Of a stretch of 64,000 nucleotides of DNA, positions 24,555 to 32,488 are shown in pieces; position 1 is the first letter of the stretch; the number at the start of each line of letters is the position of its first letter. This DNA comes from CAWFMO01 sp963817065 (GTDB lineage Bacteria; Actinomycetota; Thermoleophilia; Solirubrobacterales; 70-9). Where the stretch lies: positions 744,001-808,000 of the forward strand of contig CAWFMO010000001.1 in assembly GCA_963817065.1 (NCBI GenBank). The letters run 5' to 3'. The notes under the pieces are model-generated. The model did no database searches. It worked only from the letters and a program-made list of their open reading frames with translations, and had not been told where the DNA came from. The translations under genes were made by a program, and so were the position numbers.

Positions 24555-24586
24555 GAGAAAGGGCGGCCCGCAGGCCGCCCTCTTTC
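24555..24586 (-). terminator. Hairpin terminator downstream of the choice-of-anchor-D protein gene
   Basis: GGGCGGCC (24561-24568) pairs with GGCCGCCC (24573-24580) around a CGCA loop, flanked by GAGAAA and TCTTTC that extend the stem imperfectly. It sits 22 bases beyond the stop of the minus-strand gene ending at 24609. Confidence 0.7.
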
Positions 24587-24608
24587 GATCGCTCAGGTCA
24601 GGCTCGGG

Positions 24609-25202
24609 TCAGGTGATCGTCATCGTCGCCGAGGCCGTGCCGCCCGGTGTTGCGGTGACGACGAGCCGCGATTCGTACGGCTGCGGCGGGTTGCCGTCCG
24701 CTGCCCCCCTGACCGTGATCACGCAGCTCGCGCCCGGTGCCAGGGGTCCCGTGCATGTAGTGGCGAACACCTCGAAAGCAGCGATCGGAGCATCGTTGAA
24801 GATCTCCACGAAGCTGGTCGAGATCGGTCCGGTCGGTCCGGGCCCGCCGTTCGTGACGACGAAGTTCGTGGTCGGACAGTCGGGATCAGGCGGAGCGTTG
24901 CAGTTGTCGAGCCCGGACTGGTTGACGCCTCCGAAGTCGAAGGATCCCGGCGTAATGCTGAGCGTCGCGCCGAGGGTGGGTGCCGTCGTCGGCGGCGCCG
25001 GAATCGTCACGCACCTGACCTTCTTCTTCTTGCCTTTCTTCACGACGGTGCGCTTGGTCCCCGCCGGGCACTTCTTCTTCTTTTTCTTCTTGGCGGTCGT
25101 TGCGTTCGAGCCGCCGTCGGCGCCCGCGGGCCCCGCCGTCATAACTCCTGCCATCACGAGTGCGGCGACCATCAGCAGCGCCGCGGTCTTGAAGACTTTC
25201 AT
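24609..25202 (-). CDS. Secreted choice-of-anchor-D (Ig-like) protein with lysine-rich N-terminal segment
   Basis: 197 residues. Signal peptide MKVFKTAALLMVAALVMAG. Directly after it comes a basic segment with two Cys (AKKKKKKKCPAGTKR ... KKGKKKKVRC), here at the N-terminal side rather than as a tail. Residues ~80-197 form an Ig-like/ASH beta-sandwich: LSITPGSFDFGGVNQSG, TTNFVVTNGGPGP, TTCTGPLAPGASCVITV, LVVTATPGGTASATM, the signature of choice-of-anchor-D repeats. An extracellular structural or binding role is likely. Ribosome site AGAGGAG precedes ATG 25202. A 14-bp motif shared with the next gene lies 59 bases upstream (25262-25275). Confidence 0.75.
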   Translation of the reverse strand: MKVFKTAALLMVAALVMAGVMTAGPAGADGGSNATTAKKKKKKKCPAGTKRTVVKKGKKKKVRCVTIPAPPTTAPTLGATLSITPGSFDFGGVNQSGLDNCNAPPDPDCPTTNFVVTNGGPGPTGPISTSFVEIFNDAPIAAFEVFATTCTGPLAPGASCVITVRGAADGNPPQPYESRLVVTATPGGTASATMTIT

Positions 25203-25261
25203 CTGCCTCTCCTCTGGTTGCTTGCTGTGCGGGATGGTAGTCGCAATCCACGGCGGCGCAG

Positions 25262-25275
25262 TTGCGTGTCGTCAC
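25262..25275 (-). promoter_or_regulatory. 14-bp motif, copy 1 (GTGACGACACGCAA on the minus strand)
   Basis: An identical 14-mer occurs at 26160-26173. Each copy lies upstream of a minus-strand gene for a small secreted protein (59 and 93 bases before the start codons), which suggests a shared promoter or operator element. Only two copies were noticed in the window. Confidence 0.4.
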
Positions 25276-25280
25276 ACGAA

Positions 25281-25306
25281 AGAGGGCGGCCTTTCGGCCG
25301 CCCTCT
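25281..25306 (-). terminator. Hairpin terminator downstream of the P-domain protein gene
   Basis: AGAGGGCGGCC-TTTC-GGCCGCCCTCT is a perfect 11-bp stem with a 4-base loop, 22 bases after the stop of the minus-strand gene ending at 25329. Confidence 0.75.
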
Positions 25307-25328
25307 CGTCAAGCGATATGCGCCGAAG

Positions 25329-26066
25329 CTAGCGACGCTTCTTCTTCTTGCACTTCTTCTTCTTGGCCACCGCAGCGCGCTTCTTCTTTTTCTTGCACTT
25401 GCGCTGGCGGATGTTCCCGGCCGGGTTGATCGGCGAGGCCGGATTGCCGGGCGGGGTGGTCGCCGGAGTCGGCGTGTAGTCGAGCTCGACCGACCAGCTC
25501 GTGATCGAGCCACCGTTGCCGGTGGTGTCGTCGGTAGCGAACAGTCTCCACGTACCGCCGGAAGGGCCGCCATTCGGCGCGTCCAGACTGGTGAGAGTTT
25601 GCGCCGCGGGACCCGGAGCCGGATAGGGGTCCGGGACCTCGCCGTAGTTCGACGGCTGGTAGATCAGGGCCTGGATACACGGCCCGCCGTCCGAGAGCAG
25701 CATTGGGAACGCGTCCTGGTCGAACCTCAGCGTCTGGAACTCGGCGTCAGCGCCGCACGCATCCGACATCGTGGCGAGCGGCGTACCGTTCGGGGTCACG
25801 ACGGCGACGTCGAGATCATCCGGGTTCGCATGCGACTCCTGAATGTTGATGTTGACATCGTTGATCGTGCCCGCCGGACCGGTGACCGCCGCGGCACCGG
25901 TCCCGTACGGGGTACCCGGCGTGTTGCTCGGATCCCCGGCGGTGAAATCGACCTGCCCGCCACTCAGCGTGACTGTCGCCGCGCTGGCCATCGCCGGCAG
26001 GGCGAGGAGCGAGACAAGCGTCAGCCCTCCCAGCCCAAAGATCTTTTTCAAGGACATTCCCTGCAT
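25329..26066 (-). CDS. Secreted proprotein-convertase P-domain-like protein with Cys-Lys tail
   Basis: 245 residues from ATG 26066 with ribosome site GAGAGGAG. The signal peptide ends at PAMASA. Residues ~65-195 match the P-domain beta-jelly roll found C-terminal to subtilisin/kexin proteases: NDVNINIQESHANPDDLDV, VAVVTPNGTPLATM, and GGTWRLFATDDTTGNGGSI leading to SWSVELDY. No protease domain is attached. The end is a basic tail with two Cys (RKCKKKKKRAAVAKKKKC). It probably serves as an extracellular binding or structural module. Downstream is a hairpin terminator; upstream the shared 14-bp motif at 26160. Confidence 0.82.
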   Translation of the reverse strand: MQGMSLKKIFGLGGLTLVSLLALPAMASAATVTLSGGQVDFTAGDPSNTPGTPYGTGAAAVTGPAGTINDVNINIQESHANPDDLDVAVVTPNGTPLATMSDACGADAEFQTLRFDQDAFPMLLSDGGPCIQALIYQPSNYGEVPDPYPAPGPAAQTLTSLDAPNGGPSGGTWRLFATDDTTGNGGSITSWSVELDYTPTPATTPPGNPASPINPAGNIRQRKCKKKKKRAAVAKKKKCKKKKRR

Positions 26067-26120
26067 GCTGCTCCTCTCGGTAGTTGCACCTGTCGAGCGC
26101 CTCCCCGGCGCCCGCCCTTT

Positions 26121-26151
26121 GATCTTAAGCGGTTTCTACCGCTTTTTGATC
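26121..26151. promoter_or_regulatory. Hairpin with T-run in the divergent region
   Basis: AAGCGGT-TTCT-ACCGCTT (26127-26144) followed by TTT, enclosed by GATC on both sides. It has terminator form on the plus strand but lies between two divergent secreted-protein genes, where no transcript from the left should end. It may be part of a 5' leader or block antisense transcription. Confidence 0.5.
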
Positions 26152-26159
26152 GACGGTGT

Positions 26160-26173
26160 TTGCGTGTCGTCAC
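26160..26173 (-). promoter_or_regulatory. 14-bp motif, copy 2 (GTGACGACACGCAA on the minus strand)
   Basis: An exact repeat of 25262-25275, here 93 bases upstream of the P-domain protein gene and 80 bases upstream of the divergent gene at 26254. Confidence 0.4.
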
Positions 26174-26253
26174 GGGGGCCGAATTGGGAACTACCGCAAC
26201 GTGCAAGGGGGTAGGTGTGTTCCCGTGGGAGTCAACCAACCAGGAGGTTCAGG

Positions 26254-26796
26254 ATGAGCAAGCTCAAACTCGGCCGGCCGTCGCCGGCGATGGTGATCGC
26301 GATGATCGCCTTGATCGCGACCCTCGGCGGTGGCGCCTACGCCGCGAAGAAGAAGAAGTTCAAGATCAAGCCGAACTCGATCGGCACCGCCAAGCTCAAG
26401 GACAACGCGGTCAAGGCGCGGAAGCTCGCGCCCGATGAGCGCTCGGAGGCGTTTTTCTCCAAGCAGGAGTCCCCGATCACGCTTCCGGCGACGACCGAGA
26501 CTGAGGTCGCGAAGCTGAATCTCCCCGCCGCCGGCAAGTTTCAGGTCACCGCGCAGGTGTCCCTCGGCGGTAGCGCGGCGACCGACAACGTCGTCCAGTG
26601 CACCCTCAAGGACGATGGCGCGACGTTGACCGCGGGCAGCGGGTTCACCAACCTCGCGTCGTTCCAGGACACGGTGACGCTGACATGGTTCTCCGACGGC
26701 GGCAACGTGACCCTGAGCTGCAACCCGGCGGTCGCTTCGGAGGCGCGCAATCGCGTGCTCGCGGCGACGCGGGTCGCGACCGTCACCCAGCAGTAA
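26254..26796 (+). CDS. Small secreted protein of unknown function
   Basis: 180 residues from ATG 26254, chosen for the strong CAGGAGG 6 bases upstream. Residues 1-32 are a signal peptide or membrane anchor (MVIAMIALIATLGGGAYA). Next come KKKKFKIKPNSIGTAKLKDNAVKA and RKLAP, a basic repeat-like region with the N-S/A-I/V-x-T/S-x-K-x-K/D-N pattern seen in many actinobacterial exported proteins. Residues ~70-180 are a beta-rich domain (LPAAGKFQVTAQVSLGG, FTNLASFQDTVTLTWFSDGGNVTLSC) with two Cys likely bridged. No enzyme motif. The 3' end overlaps the convergent LhgO gene by 14 bases. Confidence 0.7.
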   Translation: MSKLKLGRPSPAMVIAMIALIATLGGGAYAAKKKKFKIKPNSIGTAKLKDNAVKARKLAPDERSEAFFSKQESPITLPATTETEVAKLNLPAAGKFQVTAQVSLGGSAATDNVVQCTLKDDGATLTAGSGFTNLASFQDTVTLTWFSDGGNVTLSCNPAVASEARNRVLAATRVATVTQQ

Positions 26797-27943
26797 TCCG
26801 TTCCTCGACCCGGTCGGCGATCATCCGCGCAAGGGGGAGCGCGGAGGTCGCCGCCGGGGAGGGGGCGTTGCGGACGTGGAGCGCGTGCTCGGTCTCGTGG
26901 ACTACAAAGTCGTCGACGAGCGTGCCGTCCGAGTTCATCGCCTGAGCGCGGACCCCGCTCGGTCCGCGCTCGAAATCGGATGCGCGCAGCTCGGGGACCA
27001 TGCGCGCGGCCTCGGCGGCGAACGCGCGGCGGCTGGCCGCGCGCCGCAGCTCGCCGGCCGCCGCGCGCCGGTGGCGCCACGCCATCCGCAGCGAGCCCGG
27101 CGAGGCGAACCCGCCGACCATCAACGCCGACGGCCCGAGCAGTACCTCGCCCTCGTGCGTCCGGGTCAGGTGGGCGCCGAGGAAGGGGAGCTCGGGGTCG
27201 GGAACGGGGTAGATGTTCGCCTTGACGAGCCCGGCGCGATCCGGGCGCAGGCGCAGGTAGCCGCCGCGGAAGGGCACGATTCGCGGGTCGGCGGGCGCTC
27301 CGGCGGAGACCGCGAGCGCGGCGGATCCGGCGCCGGCCGACGCGACCGCGAAGCGGGCGCGGATCATGCCCCCGCCGTGCTCGACCGCGACCTTGCCGCC
27401 GTGGGCGATCAGCTTGCGCGCCCCCGCGCCGAGCGCGATCTCGCCGCCGGCCGCGCGGACGTCGCCCGCGAGCGCCTCGGCGACGGCGACGAAGTCGACG
27501 ACGCCGGTCCGGGGCGAGTGCAGCGCCGCGAGCCCGCGGGCGTGCGGCTCGATCTCGGCGATCTCGTCGCCGGCCAGCCGCCGCAGCTCCGGGACGCCGT
27601 TCTCGCGACCGCGGCGCTCGAGCTCTTCGAGCCGTGGCAGCTCCTCCTCGCTCGTCGCGACGATCAGCTTGCCCTGGGGCTCGGCGGCGATCCCCTTCTC
27701 CGCACAGTAGGCGTAGGTGTCGCGCATCCCCTCGACGCAGAGGCGGGCCTTGAGCGACCCGGGCGCGTAGTAGATCCCGGCGTGAATCACGCCGCTCGAG
27801 CTGCCGGTCTGACCGGCGGCGAGGCTCGGCGCCCGTTCGAGCAGCGTCAGCTCGAGTTCCGGGTTGCGGATCAACAGCTCGCGGGCGGTCGCCAGGCCGA
27901 CGATCCCGCCTCCGATCACGATCACGTCGACCTCGGCGCGCAC
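26783..27943 (-). CDS. lhgO: L-2-hydroxyglutarate oxidase/dehydrogenase (LhgO-like FAD enzyme)
   Basis: 386 residues. DAO-fold flavoprotein: FAD-binding VDVIVIGGGIVGLATARELL, then AGQTGSSSGVIHAGIYYAPGSLKA, highly typical of LhgO, where the His of VIHAGIYY lines the flavin. The C-terminal half has FRGGYLRLRP, IYPVPDPELPFLGAHLTR and GPSALM motifs of the family. It oxidises L-2-hydroxyglutarate, a by-product of central metabolism, to 2-oxoglutarate, passing electrons to quinone or oxygen. No signal peptide. GTG start at 27943, only 23 bases from the divergent DNA ligase start. The 3' end overlaps the convergent secreted-protein gene. Confidence 0.88.
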   Translation of the reverse strand: MRAEVDVIVIGGGIVGLATARELLIRNPELELTLLERAPSLAAGQTGSSSGVIHAGIYYAPGSLKARLCVEGMRDTYAYCAEKGIAAEPQGKLIVATSEEELPRLEELERRGRENGVPELRRLAGDEIAEIEPHARGLAALHSPRTGVVDFVAVAEALAGDVRAAGGEIALGAGARKLIAHGGKVAVEHGGGMIRARFAVASAGAGSAALAVSAGAPADPRIVPFRGGYLRLRPDRAGLVKANIYPVPDPELPFLGAHLTRTHEGEVLLGPSALMVGGFASPGSLRMAWRHRRAAAGELRRAASRRAFAAEAARMVPELRASDFERGPSGVRAQAMNSDGTLVDDFVVHETEHALHVRNAPSPAATSALPLARMIADRVEERITAG

Positions 27944-27966
27944 GCGGCGATCGTAGAGTGGGGGCC

Positions 27967-28920
27967 GTGGCCCTGCCCCTGAAGCCGCCGCTCGATCCCC
28001 AGCTCGCGAAGTCCGCCAAGCCCGGCGCCGGGCTCCCCGAGGGCGAGGGTTGGGTATACGAGCCCAAGTACGACGGCTTTCGCGCGATCGCGTTCATCGA
28101 CGGCGAGAAGGTCTTCCTCCAGTCGCGGACCGGCAAGCCGCTGCTGCGTTACTTCCCCGAGCTGCGTTTCCCGAAGCTCAAGGCGGTGCTCGACGGCGAG
28201 CTCGTGATCCTCGGCAAGGACGGAGTCGAGGAGTTCAACTCGCTCCAGATGCGCCTCCACCCGGCCGAGTCGCGGATCAAGCTGCTCTCGAAGGAGATCC
28301 CGGCGCGCTTCCGCGCCTTCGACCTACTGGCGCTCGACGGCAAGAAGCTGCTCTCGAAGCCGTTCGCCGAGCGTCGCGCCCAGCTCGAGAAGCTGAAGCT
28401 CGGGCGCTCGACGGTCGAGGTGACGCCGATGGCGAAGACGCCGCGCGGGGCCGAGAAGTGGCTCGCCTCGGGCGAGGGCGTGATCGCGAAGGAGATCGAC
28501 GCGCCCTACCAGCCGGGCAAGCGCAAGGGGATGATCAAGGTCAAGCGGCTGCGGACGCTCGACGTCGTGATCGTCGGCTGGCGGCCGGGCAAGGAGGAGG
28601 GGACGGTCGGCTCGCTGATCCTCGGGCTCTACGAGAACGGCAAGCTGCGGCCGATCGGCCACACCTCTGGGCTCAAGGCGAAGGAGAAGCGCGAGCTCGT
28701 CGAGAAGCTGAAGCCCTACGAAACGGGGGAGACGGGCTCAGCCGATCCGAGCCGTTGGGACACCGACCGCGACCTCGAGTGGCACAGCCTCCGCCCCGAA
28801 CTCGTGATCGAGATCACCTTCGACCACGTCAGCGACGGCCGGATCCGCCACGGCTCGAAGATCGTCCGCTGGCGCGAGGACAAGGACCCGAAGGACTGCA
28901 CCTTCGACCAGCTGGCCTAA
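27967..28920 (+). CDS. ATP-dependent DNA ligase (LigC-like)
   Basis: 317 residues from GTG 27967 with purine-rich GAGTGGGGG just upstream. The nucleotidyltransferase domain (~20-200) has the adenylation motif EPKYDGFR with Lys34, DGELVI (motif III), FDLLALDG, GEGVIAKEIDAPYQPG (motif IV) and MIKVKRLRTLDVV (motif V). The OB domain (~205-317) ends with LVIEITFDHVSDGRIRHG. No BRCT or polymerase domain, so it is the stand-alone LigC class that seals nicks in repair. It overlaps the convergent LigD-type polymerase gene by 4 bases. These two activities are fused in classical LigD; here they are separate but adjacent. No Ku gene is visible in the window. Confidence 0.9.
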   Translation: MALPLKPPLDPQLAKSAKPGAGLPEGEGWVYEPKYDGFRAIAFIDGEKVFLQSRTGKPLLRYFPELRFPKLKAVLDGELVILGKDGVEEFNSLQMRLHPAESRIKLLSKEIPARFRAFDLLALDGKKLLSKPFAERRAQLEKLKLGRSTVEVTPMAKTPRGAEKWLASGEGVIAKEIDAPYQPGKRKGMIKVKRLRTLDVVIVGWRPGKEEGTVGSLILGLYENGKLRPIGHTSGLKAKEKRELVEKLKPYETGETGSADPSRWDTDRDLEWHSLRPELVIEITFDHVSDGRIRHGSKIVRWREDKDPKDCTFDQLA

Positions 28921-29933
28921 CCCTTCTTCGCCTTGCTCGGCTGGACCCGCTTCGGCTCGCCTTTCTGCTTTCTGAAGTGCGGCGGCCACGGCGCGTCGCC
29001 GAGCCCCTCGGCCTCGTCGCGGGCGGCGAGCTCGAGCAGCGAGTCGAGCGAGCCGGGGTCGTCGTCGATCTTCGCGTGCGGGTCGCCGTCGCGCTCGAGG
29101 ATCTTCGGGACCGTCGCCAGCGTGAACGCGGCCGGGTCGACGTCGGCGACCTGGTCCCAGGCGAGCGGCATCGAGACCCGGGCGTCGGGCTTCGGGCGCA
29201 CCGACCAGGCCGAGCTGACGGTGCGGTCGCGGGCGTTCTGGTTGTAGTCGACGAAGACGCCGTGGCGCTCCTCCTTCCACCACTTGCTCGTCGCGCGCTT
29301 CGGCTCGCGGCGCTCGACCTCGCGCGCGAGCGCGAGCGCCGCGCGGCGGACGTCGTCGTAGTCCCACTCGGGCTTGATCCGGACGTTGACGTGGATCCCG
29401 CGTGAGCCGGAGGTCTTCGGATAGCCCTCGAGACCGTGGTCGGAGAGCACCTCGTTGACGCAGAGCGCGACCTTGCGGACGGTGTCCCAGCGGACTCGCG
29501 GCTGGGGGTCGAGGTCGACGCGGAGCTCGTCGGGGCAATCGAGGTCGTCGCGGCGGACCGGGTGGGGGTTGAAGTCGATCACCCCGAGGTTGACCGCCCA
29601 GATCAGGTGGGCGGCGTCGTTGACGACGAGCTCGGTCGCGCTGCGCCCGCTCGGGAAGGTGAAGGTCGCGGTCTGGAGCCAGTCGGGGGCGTTCTTGGGC
29701 ACGCGCTTCTGGAAGAAGAACTCGCCCGCGGCGCCCTCGACGAAGCGCTTCATCGTCCCCGGCCGCTCGCGCAGGTGGAGCACGGCGGGATCGGCGACCG
29801 CGAGGTAGTACTCGGCGAGGTCGAGCTTCGTGTGTCCGGTCTTGGGGAAGACGACGCGCTCGGGGCTCGAGAGCCGGACCTCGCGCCCGGCCGCCTCGAT
29901 CGTCGTCGCGCTCTTCTTCGCCACGGTCGACAT
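28917..29933 (-). CDS. ligD: LigD-type DNA repair polymerase/primase (PolDom)
   Basis: 338 residues. An archaeo-eukaryotic primase superfamily polymerase domain as found in LigD: HTKLDLAEYYLAVADPAVLHL, GEFFFQKRVPKNAPDW, the catalytic acidic motif ELRVDLDPQP, the nucleotide-binding TSGSRGIHV, and VFVDYNQNARDRTVSSAWSVR. It would fill gaps, adding preferentially ribonucleotides, during end joining. No ligase or nuclease domain is fused; the ATP-dependent ligase next door probably completes the reaction. ATG at 29933. The last ~40 residues are charged and likely disordered. Confidence 0.9.
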   Translation of the reverse strand: MSTVAKKSATTIEAAGREVRLSSPERVVFPKTGHTKLDLAEYYLAVADPAVLHLRERPGTMKRFVEGAAGEFFFQKRVPKNAPDWLQTATFTFPSGRSATELVVNDAAHLIWAVNLGVIDFNPHPVRRDDLDCPDELRVDLDPQPRVRWDTVRKVALCVNEVLSDHGLEGYPKTSGSRGIHVNVRIKPEWDYDDVRRAALALAREVERREPKRATSKWWKEERHGVFVDYNQNARDRTVSSAWSVRPKPDARVSMPLAWDQVADVDPAAFTLATVPKILERDGDPHAKIDDDPGSLDSLLELAARDEAEGLGDAPWPPHFRKQKGEPKRVQPSKAKKG

Positions 29934-30092
29934 CTTCGCTGCTTATGACTCCGTGGCCCGCCCCGAATTCATCGGTCGAATACATGCATTTGTTTTCCCG
30001 ACTCAAAAGGCGTACGCTGCACGGCAGTACTTCGTCCGTTGGAGCGAGCGTCGGCACCGGGGGGAGCATCCGCAAACGGACAAGGGAGAGCA

Positions 30093-31559
30093 ATGAGCGT
30101 TGACTTCAGGCCCCGCAGCCGCCGCACCGGCGTGCTCGCAACCATCTTTATCGCCGCCGCGCTCGCGCTGCCGGCCGGCGCCTCGGCCCTCGGACCGGGC
30201 GGCTGGGACAACCTCGGTCAGGTGAGCCCCACGACCGGGCCCCTGAACGGGAAGGTCAACGCCCTCAACACCGATATGGCCGGCAAGCTGATCGCCGGCG
30301 GAACCTTCACCGCCGCCGGCCAGGCGGCGGGCAATACGATCTTCGACGACGGCGTAGCGATCTGGGACGGCACGTCCTGGAGCCCGCTTCGCGGGGACGC
30401 CGGGACGCCCGGGGACTCGCTGCTCCTGCCCGGTGGGGAGGTCACATCGCTCGAGTACGACCCCGGTACGGGGAAGATCTACGCGGGCGGCTCCTTCGGC
30501 GACTCGCCCGCCCTGCCCAAGCCCGACTTTCTCGCCGTCTGGGACACCAACAACACGGCGCCCGGCTGGCAGCAGCTCTGCGCTCCCGGGCTCACCAACG
30601 GCGGCCTCGTCTCCGCCCTGAAGATCATCGGCAGCACGCTCTTCGTCGGCGGCGCGGGTCAGGACTGGGCGGGTCTCGACGGCGCGGATGAGCTGTTCCG
30701 CTGCCAGCTCGGCGGCGCCGGAACCGTAGATGAGCAGATCACTCCCACCGACACCGGAACCGGCACCGTCAACGGGTTGACGGCCGACAGCCTCGGAAAC
30801 CTCTACGCGACCGGCGGATTCACCGACTGGGGCGGGCTCGCCACAGCCGACCGGGTCCTCAAGTACTCGGACCCCACTGGCGTCAGCCCCACCCTCAGCG
30901 GCACCGGCGGCGCGTTTACCGACGACTTCGCCGATTCTCTGGTCGCGAACGGCACCGACATCTACGTCGGTACGCGTGAGCAGAACGTTGCGGGTCTCCC
31001 GACCGCCGACCACGTCGTGAAGTGGAACGGCGGCGCGGACATGGCTTCCGGATGGAGCGCGGTGGGCGGGGACACCGGCAACGACGACGGCTACCTCCCG
31101 TTCACCACCTACGTCACCTCACTGGCTATCTCCGGCTCGAGGCTGTTCGCGGTCGGGACCTGGCTCGATGCGGACGGTGATGCGACCTCCGACATGGCGG
31201 CGCAGATCGATCTCACCTGCACGCCCACACCGACCGAGACGTGCTGGGAGCCGATCGGCACCGACGGCGCCATCAACGGTTCGCTGAACAACCCGACAAA
31301 CGCGGCCGCGATCTACAACAACAGCCTGATCGCCGGAGGCATCTTCCAGAACGCCGGCGGAGAGAACCTGGCCGACTTCATCGGCTGCTTCTCGCTCGGC
31401 GTGACGCCGTGCACCCCGGCGCCGGTGGTCACACCGCCGCCGGCGGCGATCACCCCGATCGTGGTCCCGCCCGACGTCGTCAAGGTGATCCCGAAGAAGT
31501 GCAAGAAGTCGCAGAAGCTCAAGCGCGGCAAGTGCGTGAAGAAGAAAAAGAAGAAGTAG
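30093..31559 (+). CDS. Secreted Kelch/delta-60-like propeller protein with Cys-Lys tail
   Basis: 488 residues from ATG 30093 (ribosome site AAGGGAGAG). A signal peptide with a long basic n-region ends at LPAGASA. The mature part repeats a motif of ~50 residues: LIAGGTFTAAGQAAGNTIF ... VAIWDGTSWSPL, IYAGGSFGDS, LYATGGFTDWGG, LFAVGTWLDADGD, LIAGGIFQNAGGEN, which is the delta-60/galactose-oxidase-like propeller pattern. A Pro/Val linker then leads to the tail PKKCKKSQKLKRGKCVKKKK. No active-site motif. It is likely an extracellular or wall-attached structural protein. An AT-rich stretch (29975-30000) upstream may hold the promoter. Confidence 0.75.
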   Translation: MSVDFRPRSRRTGVLATIFIAAALALPAGASALGPGGWDNLGQVSPTTGPLNGKVNALNTDMAGKLIAGGTFTAAGQAAGNTIFDDGVAIWDGTSWSPLRGDAGTPGDSLLLPGGEVTSLEYDPGTGKIYAGGSFGDSPALPKPDFLAVWDTNNTAPGWQQLCAPGLTNGGLVSALKIIGSTLFVGGAGQDWAGLDGADELFRCQLGGAGTVDEQITPTDTGTGTVNGLTADSLGNLYATGGFTDWGGLATADRVLKYSDPTGVSPTLSGTGGAFTDDFADSLVANGTDIYVGTREQNVAGLPTADHVVKWNGGADMASGWSAVGGDTGNDDGYLPFTTYVTSLAISGSRLFAVGTWLDADGDATSDMAAQIDLTCTPTPTETCWEPIGTDGAINGSLNNPTNAAAIYNNSLIAGGIFQNAGGENLADFIGCFSLGVTPCTPAPVVTPPPAAITPIVVPPDVVKVIPKKCKKSQKLKRGKCVKKKKKK

Positions 31560-31582
31560 CCGCGCGCGGATAGGGTCCGGGT

Positions 31583-32488
31583 GTGGAGCCGCTCCGCACC
31601 CTGACCTACGAGGCCTCCGGGCGGATCGCTCGGATCACGCTCGATCGCCCGGAGCGCGGCAACGGGATCACGCTCGAGATGCCGCGCGAGCTCGCCGACT
31701 GCGTCGAGCGCGCCAACCTCGACCCCGAGGTTCACGTGATCGCGCTGGCCGGCAACGGCTCGGGGTTCTGCGGCGGCTACGACCTTGTCTCCTCGGCCGA
31801 AGGCAACTTCGACGAGCAGAGCGGCGACGGCGTTCCCGAGGGGTCTCCGGTCGACGTCGTCGAGGTCGCCAAGAACCACGACCCCGGCGGCACCTGGGAC
31901 CCGGTCACCGACTTTCAGATGATGAGCCGCAACGCGCGCGGGTTCATGAGCCTGTTCGAGTCCGAGAAGCCGGTGATCGTCAAGGTCCACGGCTATTGCG
32001 TCGCCGGCGGCACCGACATGGCGCTCTGCTCGGACCTGATCGTCGCCGAGGACGTGGCCAAGATCGGCTATCCACCGGCGCGGGTCTGGGGCGTGCCGAC
32101 GACGGCGCTCTGGGCCTACCGGATCGGACCGGCGCGGGCGAAGCGGTTGCTGCTGACCGGCGATTCGATCGACGGCACGACCGCGGTCGAGTGGGGGCTC
32201 GCGAGCGAGGCCCACCCGGCCGCCGAGCTCGACGGGGCCTTCGAGGCGCTGCTCGAGCGCGTCGCGCGGCTGCCGATCAACCAGCTCGTGATGCACAAGC
32301 TGCTCGTCAACCAGGCGCTCTACGCCCAGGGGCTGAAGGCGACCCAGAGCCTCGGGATCTTCTTCGACGGGATCGCCCGCCATACGCCCGAGGGCTTCGG
32401 CTTCCAGCAGCGCGCAGCCGAGGCCGGCTTCAAGGAGGCGGTCAAGGAGCGCGACGAGCCGTTCGGAGACCACGGGCTGAGCAAGTGA
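31583..32488 (+). CDS. Crotonase/enoyl-CoA hydratase family protein
   Basis: 301 residues. Crotonase fold: ARITLDRPERGNGITLEM (CoA binding), the oxyanion-hole segments ALAGNGSGFCGGYDL and VHGYCVAGGTDMALCSDL, and ARVWGVPTTALWAYRIGPARAKRLLLTGDSIDG. A longer insertion (~75-105, VDVVEVAKNHDPGGTW) separates the first oxyanion loop from the next helix. The Glu pair of true hydratases is not obvious (VWGVPTT stands at the second position), so another crotonase reaction is possible. GTG 31583. The stop overlaps the start of an AraC-type regulator by 4 bases, making an operon. Confidence 0.85.
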   Translation: MEPLRTLTYEASGRIARITLDRPERGNGITLEMPRELADCVERANLDPEVHVIALAGNGSGFCGGYDLVSSAEGNFDEQSGDGVPEGSPVDVVEVAKNHDPGGTWDPVTDFQMMSRNARGFMSLFESEKPVIVKVHGYCVAGGTDMALCSDLIVAEDVAKIGYPPARVWGVPTTALWAYRIGPARAKRLLLTGDSIDGTTAVEWGLASEAHPAAELDGAFEALLERVARLPINQLVMHKLLVNQALYAQGLKATQSLGIFFDGIARHTPEGFGFQQRAAEAGFKEAVKERDEPFGDHGLSK

